A stretch of 64,000 nucleotides of DNA, taken from the NCBI GenBank assembly GCA_015501605.1, contig JADNRZ010000001.1:434001-498000 (forward strand), given 5' to 3'. A model generated the notes under the pieces. That model had not been told where the DNA came from, did not search any database, and saw nothing but the letters and a program-made list of their open reading frames with translations. The stretch's first letter is position 1. Each line of letters opens with the position of its first letter. This document shows, piece after piece, positions 35,734-48,566 of this stretch. The DNA is from Panaeolus papilionaceus. Its lineage: Eukaryota; Basidiomycota; Agaricomycetes; Agaricales. The position numbers and the translations under genes are program-made.

Positions 35734-37172
35734 ATGCGAGCATTCTTTCATCCGTTACTGTCTTCTCGATTCTCGATTCGTCTCAAACATTCAGCACCCA
35801 TGTCAAAGCCTCTATCCGTCTATTTTAAACGATCACAACATGTTGGCCCGTCGCTTGCGGTCTTGGAGAGGTCTGTGGCGCAGCCGTACATCGTGCCATA
35901 TGTCAACCCTCCGACTAAGTATCGCGAACGACGACGTCGGAAGCATGACCCCATGGGTGTGTTTTTTTTTTTTCGACTCTTCGATTCAACAGTGCTCGTA
36001 GAGTGGTACTCACTGGCAGTCATCTGGTAAATACTACCAGTTACCGAGATAGCCGTTCGAAGACGACAAGCGACTCGAGCGCTCCGTTCGAAAGCTGACC
36101 GCTGTCCCGCTTGGAGGTTGGCAGGTATTCTTAGAAGGTGACTGCAGTTCGAAGCGCCGTCCGACATCTCGTGGAACTGAACGAACTTCGGACCGAATTG
36201 TTACTTGCGGAGCATACCCGTAGGGACCTGGACCATTCAAGTTCAACGCGGGTAAATTTCAGCAGCGACAGACACACCGAACGGAGTATTTTGACGTCCT
36301 ACCCCAATGTGCTCAGTTCGGATTTGTTCGCGACGATGAAAGCGTCGGCGCAGCGCTCGACCGTTGATCCAAATAGGGTTTTGGTGCTAACGGGGTAAGC
36401 GCACGACCCTGAGGAGGTGGCCTGGGAGATCGGTTTCCGGTAACCTTTAGTGCCGGGAGATAATAGATATCTGTCACTCATACTCCTGATATCTGCTCAG
36501 AAGTGGTGGTGTACATAACGCCTTGTTCTCATCTTACATACATCGGTACGAAGACCTGCGAGTGAGTATGGGCGAAGATAAATGGTGGGACTTGGCTGTC
36601 ACCGGTGGAGAATTTATTGCTCTTTGAATTTTGACAGTTGTCGAAGTGTAGATAAACCGAGCTGTTCGAGAGCTCGCAATGAATATGCATGAGATGGAAA
36701 ATCCAGAATCAGGAATAAAAGAAAGATTTGAGCTGCGTCATTACGACGTAATACATGGGTCTTTTTATTGTGATAAAATATTTAGAAGCATTATTTTTTC
36801 TACAAGTCGGAGGGGAACTAAGCATCTTCGAAGGTCGGTTTTTATCTTCTCTCCCACTATCTTCTCAAGATCAGCGACTTCGCTTTATGGGAAGTGGTGT
36901 AGAATGTGTTTCTTTTTGAGGACGGAGATGAAGAGAGAAGCAACTCGCCCGTGGCGTGTCAGCTCTCGAGGTGATTATGGGTAATTGGTGGGAATGTATA
37001 TGGCGAGCAGCTACACGAGCCAAATCGACATGCTGGAAGGCATCATAACTGATATGTTATAAAGAGCACGAGAGCAAGGCGGTTCCCAATTGACGAGAAT
37101 ATTCCAACGGTTCTCTCAGTAGGGACAAAATGGGGCAGACTGGACGCTTGGTTTAAGAGTCGAGGTAATTAA
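35734..37172 (+). CDS. Candidate multi-exon gene, function unknown
   Basis: Not recognised, but exon-like open segments chain in frame. Proposed exons: 35734-35958, 36053-36124, 36213-36394, 36501-36561, an open segment from 36652 (closed at 36984 if unspliced), and a last exon at 37065-37172 ending in TAA. The first four introns are 88-106 nt with GT-AG borders. The N-terminus (MRAFFHPLLSSRFSIRLKHS) is Arg/Ser-rich without acids, like a mitochondrial presequence. Later pieces have protein-like composition: FEDDKRLERSVRKLTAVPLGG, VLVLTG joined to SGGVHNALFSSYIHRYEDLR, AVRELAMNMHEMENPESG, RHYDVIHG, and at the end FPIDENIPTVLSVGTKW. The GSGGV, YDVIHG and LSVGT pieces vaguely recall a decayed patatin-like domain, but the Gly-x-Ser-x-Gly serine was not found. 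The join from 36652 to 37065 is unresolved, so it may be a pseudogene. Confidence 0.4.
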
Positions 37173-39775
37173 TATTGATAATTATAAATAGTCAAGTCAT
37201 CGATAAAGTCGTCTGGTGCCTGAGACGAACTTGAGAGAGCTCTGTAACTCACCATGAACTGGCTGTGTGCAAGGACGGTGCGCAGCGTCGTGGAAAGAGG
37301 GACCACGCCAAGGTTTTCATACTCTCATTCACTGTCAAACAAAGGATTTTTGGAATACATCTGATAACGAGTTACGAGACTGCCCTGTCCCAATGAGCAC
37401 TGAACAGTCAAAGTGGGCGGTCTGGTGCTTACTTCAATGAAAGCCGGCTCGTCGAAAGGGTTTTTCATGTATCCTGGAAGGCTAGTTTGGAGAACAACAT
37501 ATTCACTTACAAAGGGTGTGGTATTCATTCGGACCTCGGACTTTATTCGAAATGGAGTCACAATGTTTTCTTCATGCCCCGTTTCTGATGACAGAATGGT
37601 GCCTCCCAGGGCACTACACGGACCAAGTGTGCCAACGAGAGATGAGGCGTTCTGTAGAGAACGCTCAGACGGTTACCGCACGGCGTTGAAGCCTCGAGGA
37701 CCACAAGTTGATCACGGGCGTTCAATCGAATTTCTGATTCTCAGGATCTATGAGCAGTCTTCACATACCCGTGTTTCGAGGGGATATGAAAATTGTTCTC
37801 TATTCAACACATCGACCTTATATAGCCTATCTGACGGGCCTCGTTCATCCAGCCATTGTTCACAATACATTAATAATAGCCCTAGGCCTAATCTACCCAC
37901 CGCTTTGGAGACAGTATTCAGATAAAAACACCCAATCAGAATTCAAGAGTTACCAAAACGGATATGTTTTCTTGGTTCCTGATGAAGGGTCGACAGACCG
38001 TTTTAGCACTACCTCCGCATTCCTGTTTGTGGTAGGCTTTGGTGGCTGTGGTTAACCTTCTGTGTCTGAGGACACGGTACCTGACACAGAACTGACACAC
38101 CCTGCCCTGACAGGACTCGTTGCACTAATCAGGATGTGAGGGCCGGAAAAGACGCCTCGCTCGTAGGTCGTGTAAAGATAACTGGTGACGCCCACTGAGT
38201 ATTGGTATATGTGTTTTTTAGGCTTGCGTTGGTCTGAAAGCTCTGTGAGCAGTGAGAATATACCCTGCCTGGTGCGGTGATTCAACGCTGTCGTTTAGAC
38301 AGAGTTGCCCACGAAGTCAAATGTGGAGCTGGTGATCGTTGGGGCTGTTGAACAATCGAGACTTGGGGTTCAAAGTCGGGTTCGCCTAGCTTTGAGCCCT
38401 CCGACAGGTGTGGGGGCTACACTGTGTGTAAGTCCCTACAACCGCCGAACTGAATAGACTTGGAAGTATACTTGTGGTTATCTTGACCTGACCCGACTCC
38501 TGGCGAAATAGCTTGACGGCTTGATGCGGATCGGCAGTCCCATTGAATTGGTACGCTTCATCAATGTGGGGGTGCATAAGTAGTACATACATACGCCCCA
38601 TGGTAATCCTCCTATTCGCTTGTAATAAGATGTAATCTAGATCCAATACGCCACAGATGAAGAGAAGTGCAGTAGGTGCTAGCGGATGGCATTGACGAAA
38701 CAAGCTCACCTTCATTGATCGATCGTGAGGTGTGTATGCTCTCCTGTTACAGTATGAGTCTATACTCGCGTAACCCAAAAGAAATGAGGAGCACTGTACT
38801 CCTCTTCTGTTCGGTTATGAATTGAGGGTATATAACCTGGCCTTATTTCTTCTTGGCATAGGACGAGATGAACCAGGGTTTTCATGTGCGATTTGCTTGT
38901 CATCAAGGTGAGAGCGATGAAGAAAAAGTTCTTGTGAGTATTATGTGTCACATAGTAGTATTTGGGCGGAGCTATAATGCTGGTATCTGCATCCGCACAG
39001 AAAGAGACTCGGACGCAATTGATGTTGGCAGATTGCGAAGAAAGGTTAAAGAGGGTTGCGATCCTTCATGCCTCGAGGCAGTTACACAAGAAGAACTGGA
39101 AATGGAGACTGACACAGAGGAGGATGAATGTCCCCCAAATCATTGGCGTATTAATGAATGTAGTAAGTAAGGTGGCTTCATGGAGGACAGCTATTCGACG
39201 TTAAGGAGGAGTTTGGTTCAGCGTGTCAAACTTAAGCGCCGTCCTGATTGGGTGAGCGTGACATCCGCGGTAACTTGGATGAGTAAGTCGTGCGCTCAAC
39301 ATGCATTCCTCTTTCCTCGATCTCTCTTCACATCTTCCACAATCAAAGGTTGCTATTACTTTGGCGAGCCCAATGTCAATTCATCAAGTGCCCTGCTTAT
39401 ATGGTCTACCTATAGATTTCTCTAGTTCCTCCCAGAAATTCCCAGATTTGGTCGGGAAGTGCTTACTCGTCGTCGGTAATAAAAATAAAAAAAGAGGTGG
39501 AGCCAACTAAAGTCCGAGATGAAGAAGTGCAATAAATACATTGTGCGGTTGGCAAGGACTGTATATGATTCCGCTAGATATGACAATGGTGGAAGACCAT
39601 GAGGATAGGAAACGAATCATGAACTGGTTCGATTGATGGTGCCTCGGTGGCTGTTTTCCAGGAACAATGAACTGGTTCGTCTTTTGGGGGATATGTACAA
39701 GTCTAATAATCGGTTGTGCCTGAGAAACGCTCTCTCTTCCTCCTCCTCTCATCATCTCCCTCAACATAACACACA
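37173..39775. other. Gene-poor region upstream of G-alpha
   Basis: About 2.6 kb. Minus-strand frames at 37325-37660 and 38386-38778 have somewhat protein-like composition, with TATA-like sites upstream, but no full splice chain or known domain could be assembled. The G-alpha promoter lies at the right end. Confidence 0.35.
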
Positions 39776-42700
39776 ATGCCCGTTACCTCTGACGACCCGC
39801 TCGATGAAGTCCTCAAGCCGCCACCAGATGAAACTCCAGAACAACGCCAGATACGCCTGGAGCGTGAGGCAGAGGCAAAGCGCGTCAGTGCTGCGATCGA
39901 TGCAAGCATTAAAGCAGAGAGACAGGCACGAAGAAAGAAACGGATCGTGAGGTTACTACTACTTGGGCAGAGTGAATCTGGTTAGGAAATTTTTTAGAAT
40001 TTTTTTGGATCGTTTTCTGACTGGTTTCTAGGCAAATCTACAACGCTAAGACGTTAGTCCCGCCTTAGCTGCTTTTTTTTAAATTTATAGATTGAGATAC
40101 TGAACGATGAACAGAGTTTCAAAGATTATACACGCCAACAGCGTTCAGAGAAGAACGTATTCTATGGCGTGCTGTTATTCAACTCAATATTGTTCGTTCA
40201 ATACGAACCATCTTGGATGCTCTGTCCTATCCACCGCCCAATTCACCTTACTCGTCTCCTCGTTTACGCTCAAGAAGCCTATCACGGAGTCGACCATCAG
40301 GTCACTTCACAAATTCACCACCTTTTCCTGCAGCATCTCTAGATGTTATGGGCAATTCAAATTACAACCAGAGCAACGGCGGCGTTGACATGCATTTTTC
40401 ATACGGATCACCACCACGTTACCCCCCTCCACTACCACCCCAGCAACGCGCCATGCATTACAACGGCTACACACAACAGGAAGAGGATGAAGATCCAGAA
40501 TCGGATACAGAGTTCACAATAGCTAACTATTCCCATCCAAATGGTGTAGGTTACAACCATGGTAGTCCACGGTCTGACCCATCAGCTTCCTCAACTTCAA
40601 CTCTCAATCAGACTCCACTTGACGCTCTGAAGACCAGACTATCACCTCTCGCTCATATCGAGGCTCTCCTCATCGCAAAACTTGTACCCCCCAACGAAGA
40701 AGAGGCCACACACCTCGCGGGTCCGGGGGGATATGAGAACGGTGTTGACCAGGTTCCGTCTCCGACTGGGTCCTACTTCTCGCATCCGAACAATCAACAG
40801 CAACAGCCAAATCAAAACGGGTATGGTCGTGGGTACAGTCCAGGCCATTCAAGAAATTCATCCTTGCGCAACCAAGAAATCTTTATTCGACCTGGTGCAG
40901 GGTGGAAAGGCGGCTTGTCGCGCGCGAGGGTAAATGGCAGCAGTAATATTGCCTCTGTATCGGGCTCGTCACAGAGACCGATGAGTGCTGGGAATACGGG
41001 ACTGGAAACACCCGATGAACCGCAGGAGGTTCTTCATGCATGTCGAAAGGATCTAATCCAGCTTTGGCATGATGAGGGAGTGAGGGATGTTTTGAAAAGG
41101 CGAAAGATCCGATTAGAGGAAGGCAGTGGCTTGTAAGTCTATTTTTCTGTTCATCACGACGTTTTTCGTTTGAAATAACGTATTATTTTAGTTTCTTGGA
41201 CGATTTAGAACGTGTCACATCACTCAAGTACATGCCCACAGATGATGATGTATTGAAAGCTCGACTAAAAACGGTCGGTGTGTCAGAGTACAAATTTGAG
41301 ATGGAGGTTAGTGCTGGCAGAGATAGCGGTACGGAGTGGAGAATCGTCGATGTGGGAGGGAGCCGTAGTCAGAGACGTGAGTTATGTTGCCCTGTCTCTC
41401 TTCCACCGAAATTGAACCGTATAATGCCCTTCAGCGACATGGGCACCATTTTTTGACGACGGTATGTGGCATTTGACTCTTCACGTCACCCTACTCACAT
41501 GTTTTTAGTGGATGCTATTATCTTCCTGGCGCCTATATCAGGCTTTGATCAAGTTTTGGCGGAAGACAGGACCGTGAACCGACTGGTGCGTAAATCCTGT
41601 AGCTCGTCTAATCGTTGTCTAATGAGAGTGAACGACATAACTTACCATCTATTAGGAGGATTCTGTCCTACTCTGGAAAGCCGTATGTTCATCCAAACTG
41701 CTGGCTAATGTCGACCTAGTTCTGTTCCTCAACAAATGCGATATTTTGGAGAAGAAGCTGAAATCAGGTGTAAGGTAAGCTATTCTTGTCTGCACATGAT
41801 CTCCCAAACGTTATCTCTCCTTTTCTCTTTGTCGTTTTCCCTTTCTTCCCATCACATCTGTCATACTCGCCATTTCCCGAAGACTTTGTGCTTCTATTTC
41901 TATCCCTAGGTGGCAGGTGTGGATTGAATTCCATTTTGCCTCCCATCCTTCTATACCCTCCCCCCTGTGCGATGCATCACAAGGCGGCTCTTTTACCTTC
42001 CTTTTACCTTCCTCTTGGGGGTTTAATGGGAAATATGCTTGCTGGTTAGGCGAACCGAGCCAACTACTGCCAATATTTTTATTCATTATCCCATCATCGT
42101 GTAAAGCAACCGTCGTTACACGGTTCTTCTGCGCACCTCTTGCGTTTTGACCACTTTATGGCCATTTGGCCATGCGATACACGCAAGCTCTAAAGCTTCT
42201 CTGCCAGTCATGGACGAGCAGTTGTTAGCAGCGGAGTTACTTTCTGCGCACCTGAGTCCCGGCCATCCCGACTTTGTCACTTTTCTATCTTCTTTTCGGT
42301 GCCCAGTAGACACAGGCATATGCTCGCATAACTGAGTAGTTTGTGCGCTCCCCGCCACATATCAGGTGTGCCTCTGGCAATTGAGTTGGGCTTCCTTACC
42401 TTCTGCATTGAATTACACGGTCGTCACCACCTAATTTCTTCTGCGCCTACTTCACCCGACATTTTCTCTACTCTACTTTTTCTAACTTGGACTTTTCGCT
42501 TAGGCTGGCCAAATACGTCCGAAGTTACGCCGATCGTGCAAACGACCTAGACACAGTCAGCAAATGTGCGTATTGTTTCCCAACGGGCATTGCTTGTCTC
42601 CAAGCTGATCCACATCTCAATTTTTCGTAGATCTTCGCGGGAAATTTGGCGCTATTCATCGAGAATACTCTCCGAACCCGAGGAAATTTTATGCTTTCTG

Positions 42701-42857
42701 CACCAGCGTAACAGATACCGCCACAACTGCTGGGATTATTGCGAGTGGTGAGATTTAACTCTCGTCTATAATACCTCACTCTAACCTTTGATTGTCCCTC
42801 TTTTTAGTGCGTGATATGGTTATCCGACAGCACTTGAAGCAGTCTAAGCTGCTCTAG
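39776..42857 (+). CDS. Divergent heterotrimeric G-protein alpha subunit with large disordered insert
   Basis: Ten exons (39776-39980, 40032-40052, 40115-41132, 41192-41376, 41435-41461, 41509-41585, 41656-41774, 42504-42565, 42631-42747, 42808-42857) sum to 1881 nt, 626 residues against about 353 for a standard G-alpha. G1 is LLLLGQSESGKSTTLRQF (canonical GAGESGKS). The switch I arginine is kept in ARLKTVGVSE. G3 reads VDVGGSRSQRPTWAPFFDD, so the catalytic Gln of DVGGQ is Ser. NAIIFLAPIS-like VDAIIFLAPISGFDQVLAED follows. G4 is FLNKCD and G5 FCTSVTD in place of TCAT. The C-terminus is VIRQHLKQSKLL. A Ser/Pro/Asn/Gln-rich insert of roughly 270 residues occupies the helical domain. The N-terminus (MPVTSDD) has no myristoylation glycine and forms a charged helix. 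It belongs to the expanded non-canonical G-alphas of mushrooms; partner receptors are unknown. Confidence 0.9.
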
Positions 42858-45800
42858 GAGGTGTTCCGCAGATTTGCTCATAAAAACCGAGCAAGAGGCT
42901 GGTCCAGGAACCCCTTCCTCTTCTCGTCATAACAACTTTGTTACTCATTCGCAGAGTTCTACGCGGCGCCTTGTTACCGAAAAACTGCTCTCTTTTATTA
43001 CCTCGCCGATCAACAAATCATGCCTTAACGCCACGCTACGAATGACGACCCGCATGGTCGGTAAACGCACAATGCCATGAAACGAACCACCACGCTTTCT
43101 AGATGGAATATCTCTCCCAAATCAATTTGTACCACATCATCTCGTCCTCTCCATCTTTCTCTTGTCTCTTTGTAGGTCTACGCACATGCTCCCCAGGCAA
43201 CCCATCTCCCGACATTTTCTCTCAAATACCATTGCTTATCAATACCGCGTCCCCATACCACTCTCATGCTTTCCATCTCTTGAACATTACTTAGTAACCA
43301 CTTTCATTTTGCTTGTACCATTCCAGTTTTTGCTATCAATTTTTTCTTTATCTCAACAATCAAATGGAGTACTGCTCTTTTTGATTGTCGGCCACCACCA
43401 TGCCTATCTATCCTTTTTCACCCTTGCTTTTCCCTTCGGCTTCCCATTGCAACCGCACTTTTTTTTTCGCAAGTAGAAGTCACTCGTCCTCCTGCTTACC
43501 TGGTTTTCTGGTCGCTTGTAGCCCACAACCGGACCTTTTTGGCGTTTATCGTCGATGGCAGGTTGCCAAGGCTGGACTTCGCCCTCGCTCACGGTTTTCA
43601 GCAGTTCTGGATGATTTCTAATTGACTGTTTCTCCTCCTTTTTCTTTCAAAATGGTCATTCTACAAATAGTCAATCTGTCCCCTTCCTTTGAATTCCATC
43701 TTGACAAACCAAAATAACCACCTCATTTTGCGTTATTCCTCCTTCTCGTCGTCCTCGTTATCGTCGTTTTAGTTTTTATTGTGAGCATGTGGTAGCTCCT
43801 GCGTTTCCCGTCACTTTTTGTGGCCATGACAGCGCGGTTGCTTGCCTTTTTCATACCATGTATCAGTACGTACCTGCTTTCGTCGGCCAGCACCTGCATC
43901 CCATGTATCAGTTTTCATGCAGCTTCCTCCTTTTTTTGCTTATGTGAAATTCCTCCCCATGCTCCTTCAACGAAATCGTGTTTTCCAAGTCGTCACTTAC
44001 AGTTCCTGTCTTCGCTGGTGAACTTTGCTTTACACTCGTCTTTTCCTTTGTCCTTTCCCTTTTCACCTTTGCGTTTGCTTTTCACTTATGGCTTTCACGA
44101 TCACACTCATTCATCTCGTTTTATCTCAGTCTACACAACTCTTCAAATAGATACAACTCCTTATACATATACAGCAAATGCATACCCAATGATGTATGCA
44201 AAACTAAATACAAACACTATCAGAACATTGCTTAGACGGGTGTTCTATGCTACATGACGCCTTATCAATTCAACGTTCATAATTAACTATTAGCTGTCAA
44301 CGAAAGGTGTTCACACTCGTATCACTGTAATTTTCTCAAACATGAGGAAATGTCCTCTATTTCGAGCTTGAGAGCAGCTATGACACGCCTCATGAGGGTT
44401 TTGACTCAGCATTTGGGATGTCCAACTCTCCTGATTCTCACATAAAATTGAGAACAAACCCTCGAAGTTGGTATTGATCATGGTCCGAAATTAATTTAAT
44501 CGTGCCAGGGCAAGAACATATTATTAGAAGGCAGTAAAAATTACTATTAGTCTGACAGTATGTGCGATTGTGATTTGCTCCTGTGAGTCTGTGGAGTGGA
44601 GTACAAGGAATGGAAACTAGAAATTTCAATTATACACTTCCCGAGTGTCGTGTACATTTCTCCGTGTACTGGGGTGGTGAATTCAAGGTCGTACACCACA
44701 ACGTTCAAACTTCACTTGCAACTGTCTCACAAGGCCGCCGAGAGGTTGGTTGAGCATTCGTAAGTTGCGGTTGCTGATTCGTCAGTTTGGTAACTTGCTC
44801 GTTGCTTGTTGGATTGGTGCGGACCGAGCTGCCATGGTGTGTTGGTTCGTGTTCAGGACTCGATCACGCCAGCAGTAGTTGGCAGATATTCGGGAGATGC
44901 ACGTTGTGCTCTGAAGAGATTCTGGGATTGTAGGAGGCAACCGAAACATCTTTGAATGAAGTACATGTGTACAGTTTCCTAGGAATGTGAATTAATTCAT
45001 TAATAGCTGAACATTGTCGATGTCAGGCACTGAAGAATGCAAGCAAGTTGGGTTCGGGGCAAGTCTACAGAGAGCAAACACGCATATTGTTCTCACCTCG
45101 AGTCGAGGGACATGATGTGATCGCCTCAGGGGCCTGAGAGGTGTTGGATTTTACCAAGGCACAGCGAATGCCGGCGGTACCCGCAATCACAGCTGAAATT
45201 GTCCCCGAAGGAGGAGTCTTGCTATCAATTAGGAATTCAAGGGCATGCCCGGGTTGTGAAAGTTGGCGAGGCAAGGTAGCTGTTGAAGGCGGAGCCTGAA
45301 CAATCAGTGGACAGGTGGGTCACTTTGCTTTATGTATCCCTCGACAACCGGAGTAAGAGATGGATTGATTTGTGTTGACAAGTGAGCTACGGTAGGTCTT
45401 GGCCTGGATTTCTAGTTGTCTTGACCTCAACCCTTATCGTTTTGACACTGGCAGGTTCGTCGGGTCCGTTCATGAGATTAAACGCCGTGGAGTTTCATGT
45501 TTAATACTACATGAGTGCCTTGATTTTTAGGAACGCTGACGTTGTGGAGGCGACTGCAGCTGAGGGTGTTGTAATTAACGTACATGATGTCGAGTTTGTG
45601 CATTTGCTGGTCGTTATTTTCCACACTGATGACTTGTCTACCGATGGTGTTCGGAGATAAGATGATAAAGTCGGTGAATGGAGAACGAAGGCGCGGCTTA
45701 TTCATGCTTGAGAATCGTAGGTGGACACGATACGTGTCTTGATTGTTTTAGGGCATCTTTACAAGGGAATTTCGAAGCTTGGGCCCATAGCAAACGCGGA

Positions 45801-48566
45801 AATGACGGAGCTATAGTTGAATACAGAGAGTGGATGTGTATTCAGGTTGGAGTAGGCCGCAATCGTGGTATGTGTTCGAAATATCTAAAGACGATTCTGA
45901 TGGTTAGAAATAGTTTCTGATATCGAAGGGCACAGCCATACGTATTTTCATTGAAATGGCGTCGATGAATGTGCCCACACGAAGAAGTTGCGATAAGTGA
46001 AGTTCACCTGTTTATAGCAGCACGAGATGAGGACGGAGCATATGTCTTCACACCTTCCCGGATGACGAGAAGATCTCCAACATGATTGGAGCCTTTTAGA
46101 TAGATGTGAAGTATAGTGGGCTGATAATGATTTCAGTAACTTCCATGCACTCAAAGATAAACTGAATTTACCTAAGACCCAGCCCAGCCTTGTATTCTGT
46201 TGACTGGTTCAATTGCAGTGTCGTCAGAATGGCATCATACACGGTCTCTTGAGGAGCAAAAAGGATAAATCAATAGGCAGGCGAAGGAAATGTGAGAGAA
46301 ATGTCCAAGGGCTGGCACATAGTTTGCCGACCCTCATGAGGCTTTGGGTCCATTCAACCGAGCAACTCACGCCCAGAAAACAGCTGCATCCGTGCAATGG
46401 AGGGCGCCGACTAGAAATTGCTCTGAATTCGCCTGTGTAGTGTGCAGTAAAACGCCCACAAAACCTTCGACGGTGTCTTCGCGTGCTCAACCTTCAACCT
46501 GCTGGGTATCTGATTCGGCTTCTTTTTATCGATCTCTCCGCATTGGCTTTCTTCTTCATTAAATCTCTCCGTGCCTTGATCGTCTGGACATATGATGGTT
46601 CCGTGGGTAAATGGCCAGTGTAAAGCGAGGGTACCCGGTACACTGCAACGAGGAGCTTGTGGGAAATGCAGACTAGGAAAGACATTCCGGGTCCACAGGA
46701 TTCGGGTGCTGTTAACTAGTGCAAGCGAACAAAGTTCTCGAAAAAGGTGGACAGGACCGTGTTGACTTCGAGTAGGTGGATAATCTAGTCGTTGGAGCGG
46801 TTTCGATAGCCGGCTCGATTTGAGGGTTCGGGAGTGGGAGGAGAACTGGGTCGGATTGCACAGTACGCTGGTTCTATCATACTTGTGTCATCTGTGTAAG
46901 GTGTGTCAGGAAATGAATGAATTGAAGTCTGATATTTGTCCGCCGCTGTCGTTGGGCCACCCTGCAAGCAGGACTTCACTGCAGAGATATAAGCTTGACC
47001 AAATACTCATATTGATGTGCTTCTACATTGGTCTCTCTCTCGTGACTATCTGCAGGGTACATCGATGGAAATTCTGTCTGTTAGGATTAGAGTTCGCATT
47101 GAATAAAAGGACGTCATACGCACTATTCAGTAGTCGTCTGACCAAGCAGGGTTCCGTGGTCAACTACAGCATGATAGGTATCGCCGCTGCTCTGCGACTT
47201 AATGAAAGACATTTGCTGAGAGAAAAAAGCCCATTGGAGTATCGGCTTTCAAGTTCGGGTGATCTATACAGCGTTCAAAAGGCAGTCTGCGCAACCATTT
47301 CCGGCGGAGCACATAAAATAAGGCTATCTGTCATCTGACTCTGCCAGCAGTTTGCGAGTGAAGTCGGAGTGCAGCTACAGCATTGTCAAGTCGTGCAGCC
47401 ATCCGAAGCCATTGCAGTCACAAAGCTCAGATAGAAACAGGCCAGAAGTAAGGTTGTCAGACGGGAATTACGAGGAAATATTCAATACATTAATTCGACC
47501 AAGATGAAGATTGTGAAGGTGGAATGACAACCAGTGTTGCAGTGGCTTCCTGTCTGTTCAAGCGGAGATTTTGTAGTAGTAGGCGGAGTTTGAATTTAGT
47601 ACAACACGAATGCGGTAGTGCGCTCCTATTCTGCTTAGCCTCAACCATCATTATCTATCATATTTCCAGGTCCTCTCAACGGTGTTTATCACCAGGGCTT
47701 CAATAACTTATATAACTCTGAATTTCTTCATCGAATCAATCGTATCGTATTAAAATCGGCCTTGCCAACCCCAGCGCCAAACTCACGGTTTTGTGGGGCA
47801 TTTCGATCGCAGGCTTGTCGCAAGCACGGAAGGGACAAAGTTCCACGTTATAAAGGAGATTAATAAAGAGTGTTTTCAGGACTGGTTTGGAAATATCCAT
47901 TCAACCAATGTGGGGCCTTTCTGAATCATCATATAATCAGCTTGTTTGCCCAAGGCATACCCCAATCAATCGACTCACCGTTAAGATCTATTACATCCAT
48001 CCTGAAGTATTGACATAGAAGCAGTATTGCTCTGTCTGGACTGCAAGCCCATTGGCCAAGACGAAGTCACCGTACCTCTCTTTTACGTATACCACCATAT
48101 AGAGCGGATTTTCGGCTGTATTTGTTGACCCTTTAACTCCAGCCAGCGGAGCAATAAGCCAACGTGGTACCCAAAGCGTCGTGTTAACCAAAGGGGAAGA
48201 GCAGCAGATTTATAAGAAAGAGACAGTTGGCATAGGAATCCTTGTTATAACCTCCACTCTCACTCGGACGTGCAACACTTCGTGTTGTCCCGAACCTTCC
48301 ATAGTCTAGGGCAACAGTGTAGTGCATCTGAAGTAACCTCATCTACTTGGATCCTCGTCGCACAAACGTCGCTCAGCCATCCACGAGGCTGACCATAATT
48401 AACAGCCTCTCGGAAACGGAGGAGCAGACATCGATTTCTCGTTCCACCCAATTTCCATCGTTCATTCCCCCCCTCAACCATTCGTTATCATTCTACCACG
48501 AGCATTGGCAAGGCACAACAACACGCCACATTTGTTTCTTTCCGACTGACGACAACCGACCAAACT
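42858..48566. other. 5.7-kb gene-poor region, CT-rich at first
   Basis: From the G-alpha stop to about 44.25 kb the plus strand is strongly pyrimidine-rich; its many ORFs are Phe/Ser/Leu/Pro low-complexity artefacts. From 44.3 to 48.3 kb the composition is ordinary and no known domain was seen on either strand. The CT-rich leader of the CCDC6-like gene begins near 48.4 kb. Confidence 0.4.

Noticed and set aside
37413..37925. 170-codon plus-strand ORF
   Set aside because: No recognisable motif; it overlaps an equally open minus-strand frame, so strand and coding status cannot be decided.
43162..44257. Several plus-strand ORFs rich in Phe, Ser, Leu and Pro after the G-alpha gene
   Set aside because: They follow directly from the pyrimidine-rich composition of this stretch and appear in more than one frame at once.
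46820..47338. 172-codon plus-strand ORF
   Set aside because: Longest frame in this gene-poor stretch, but it shows no domain, no leader and no intron signals, and its residue pattern is uneven; kept only as a possibility.
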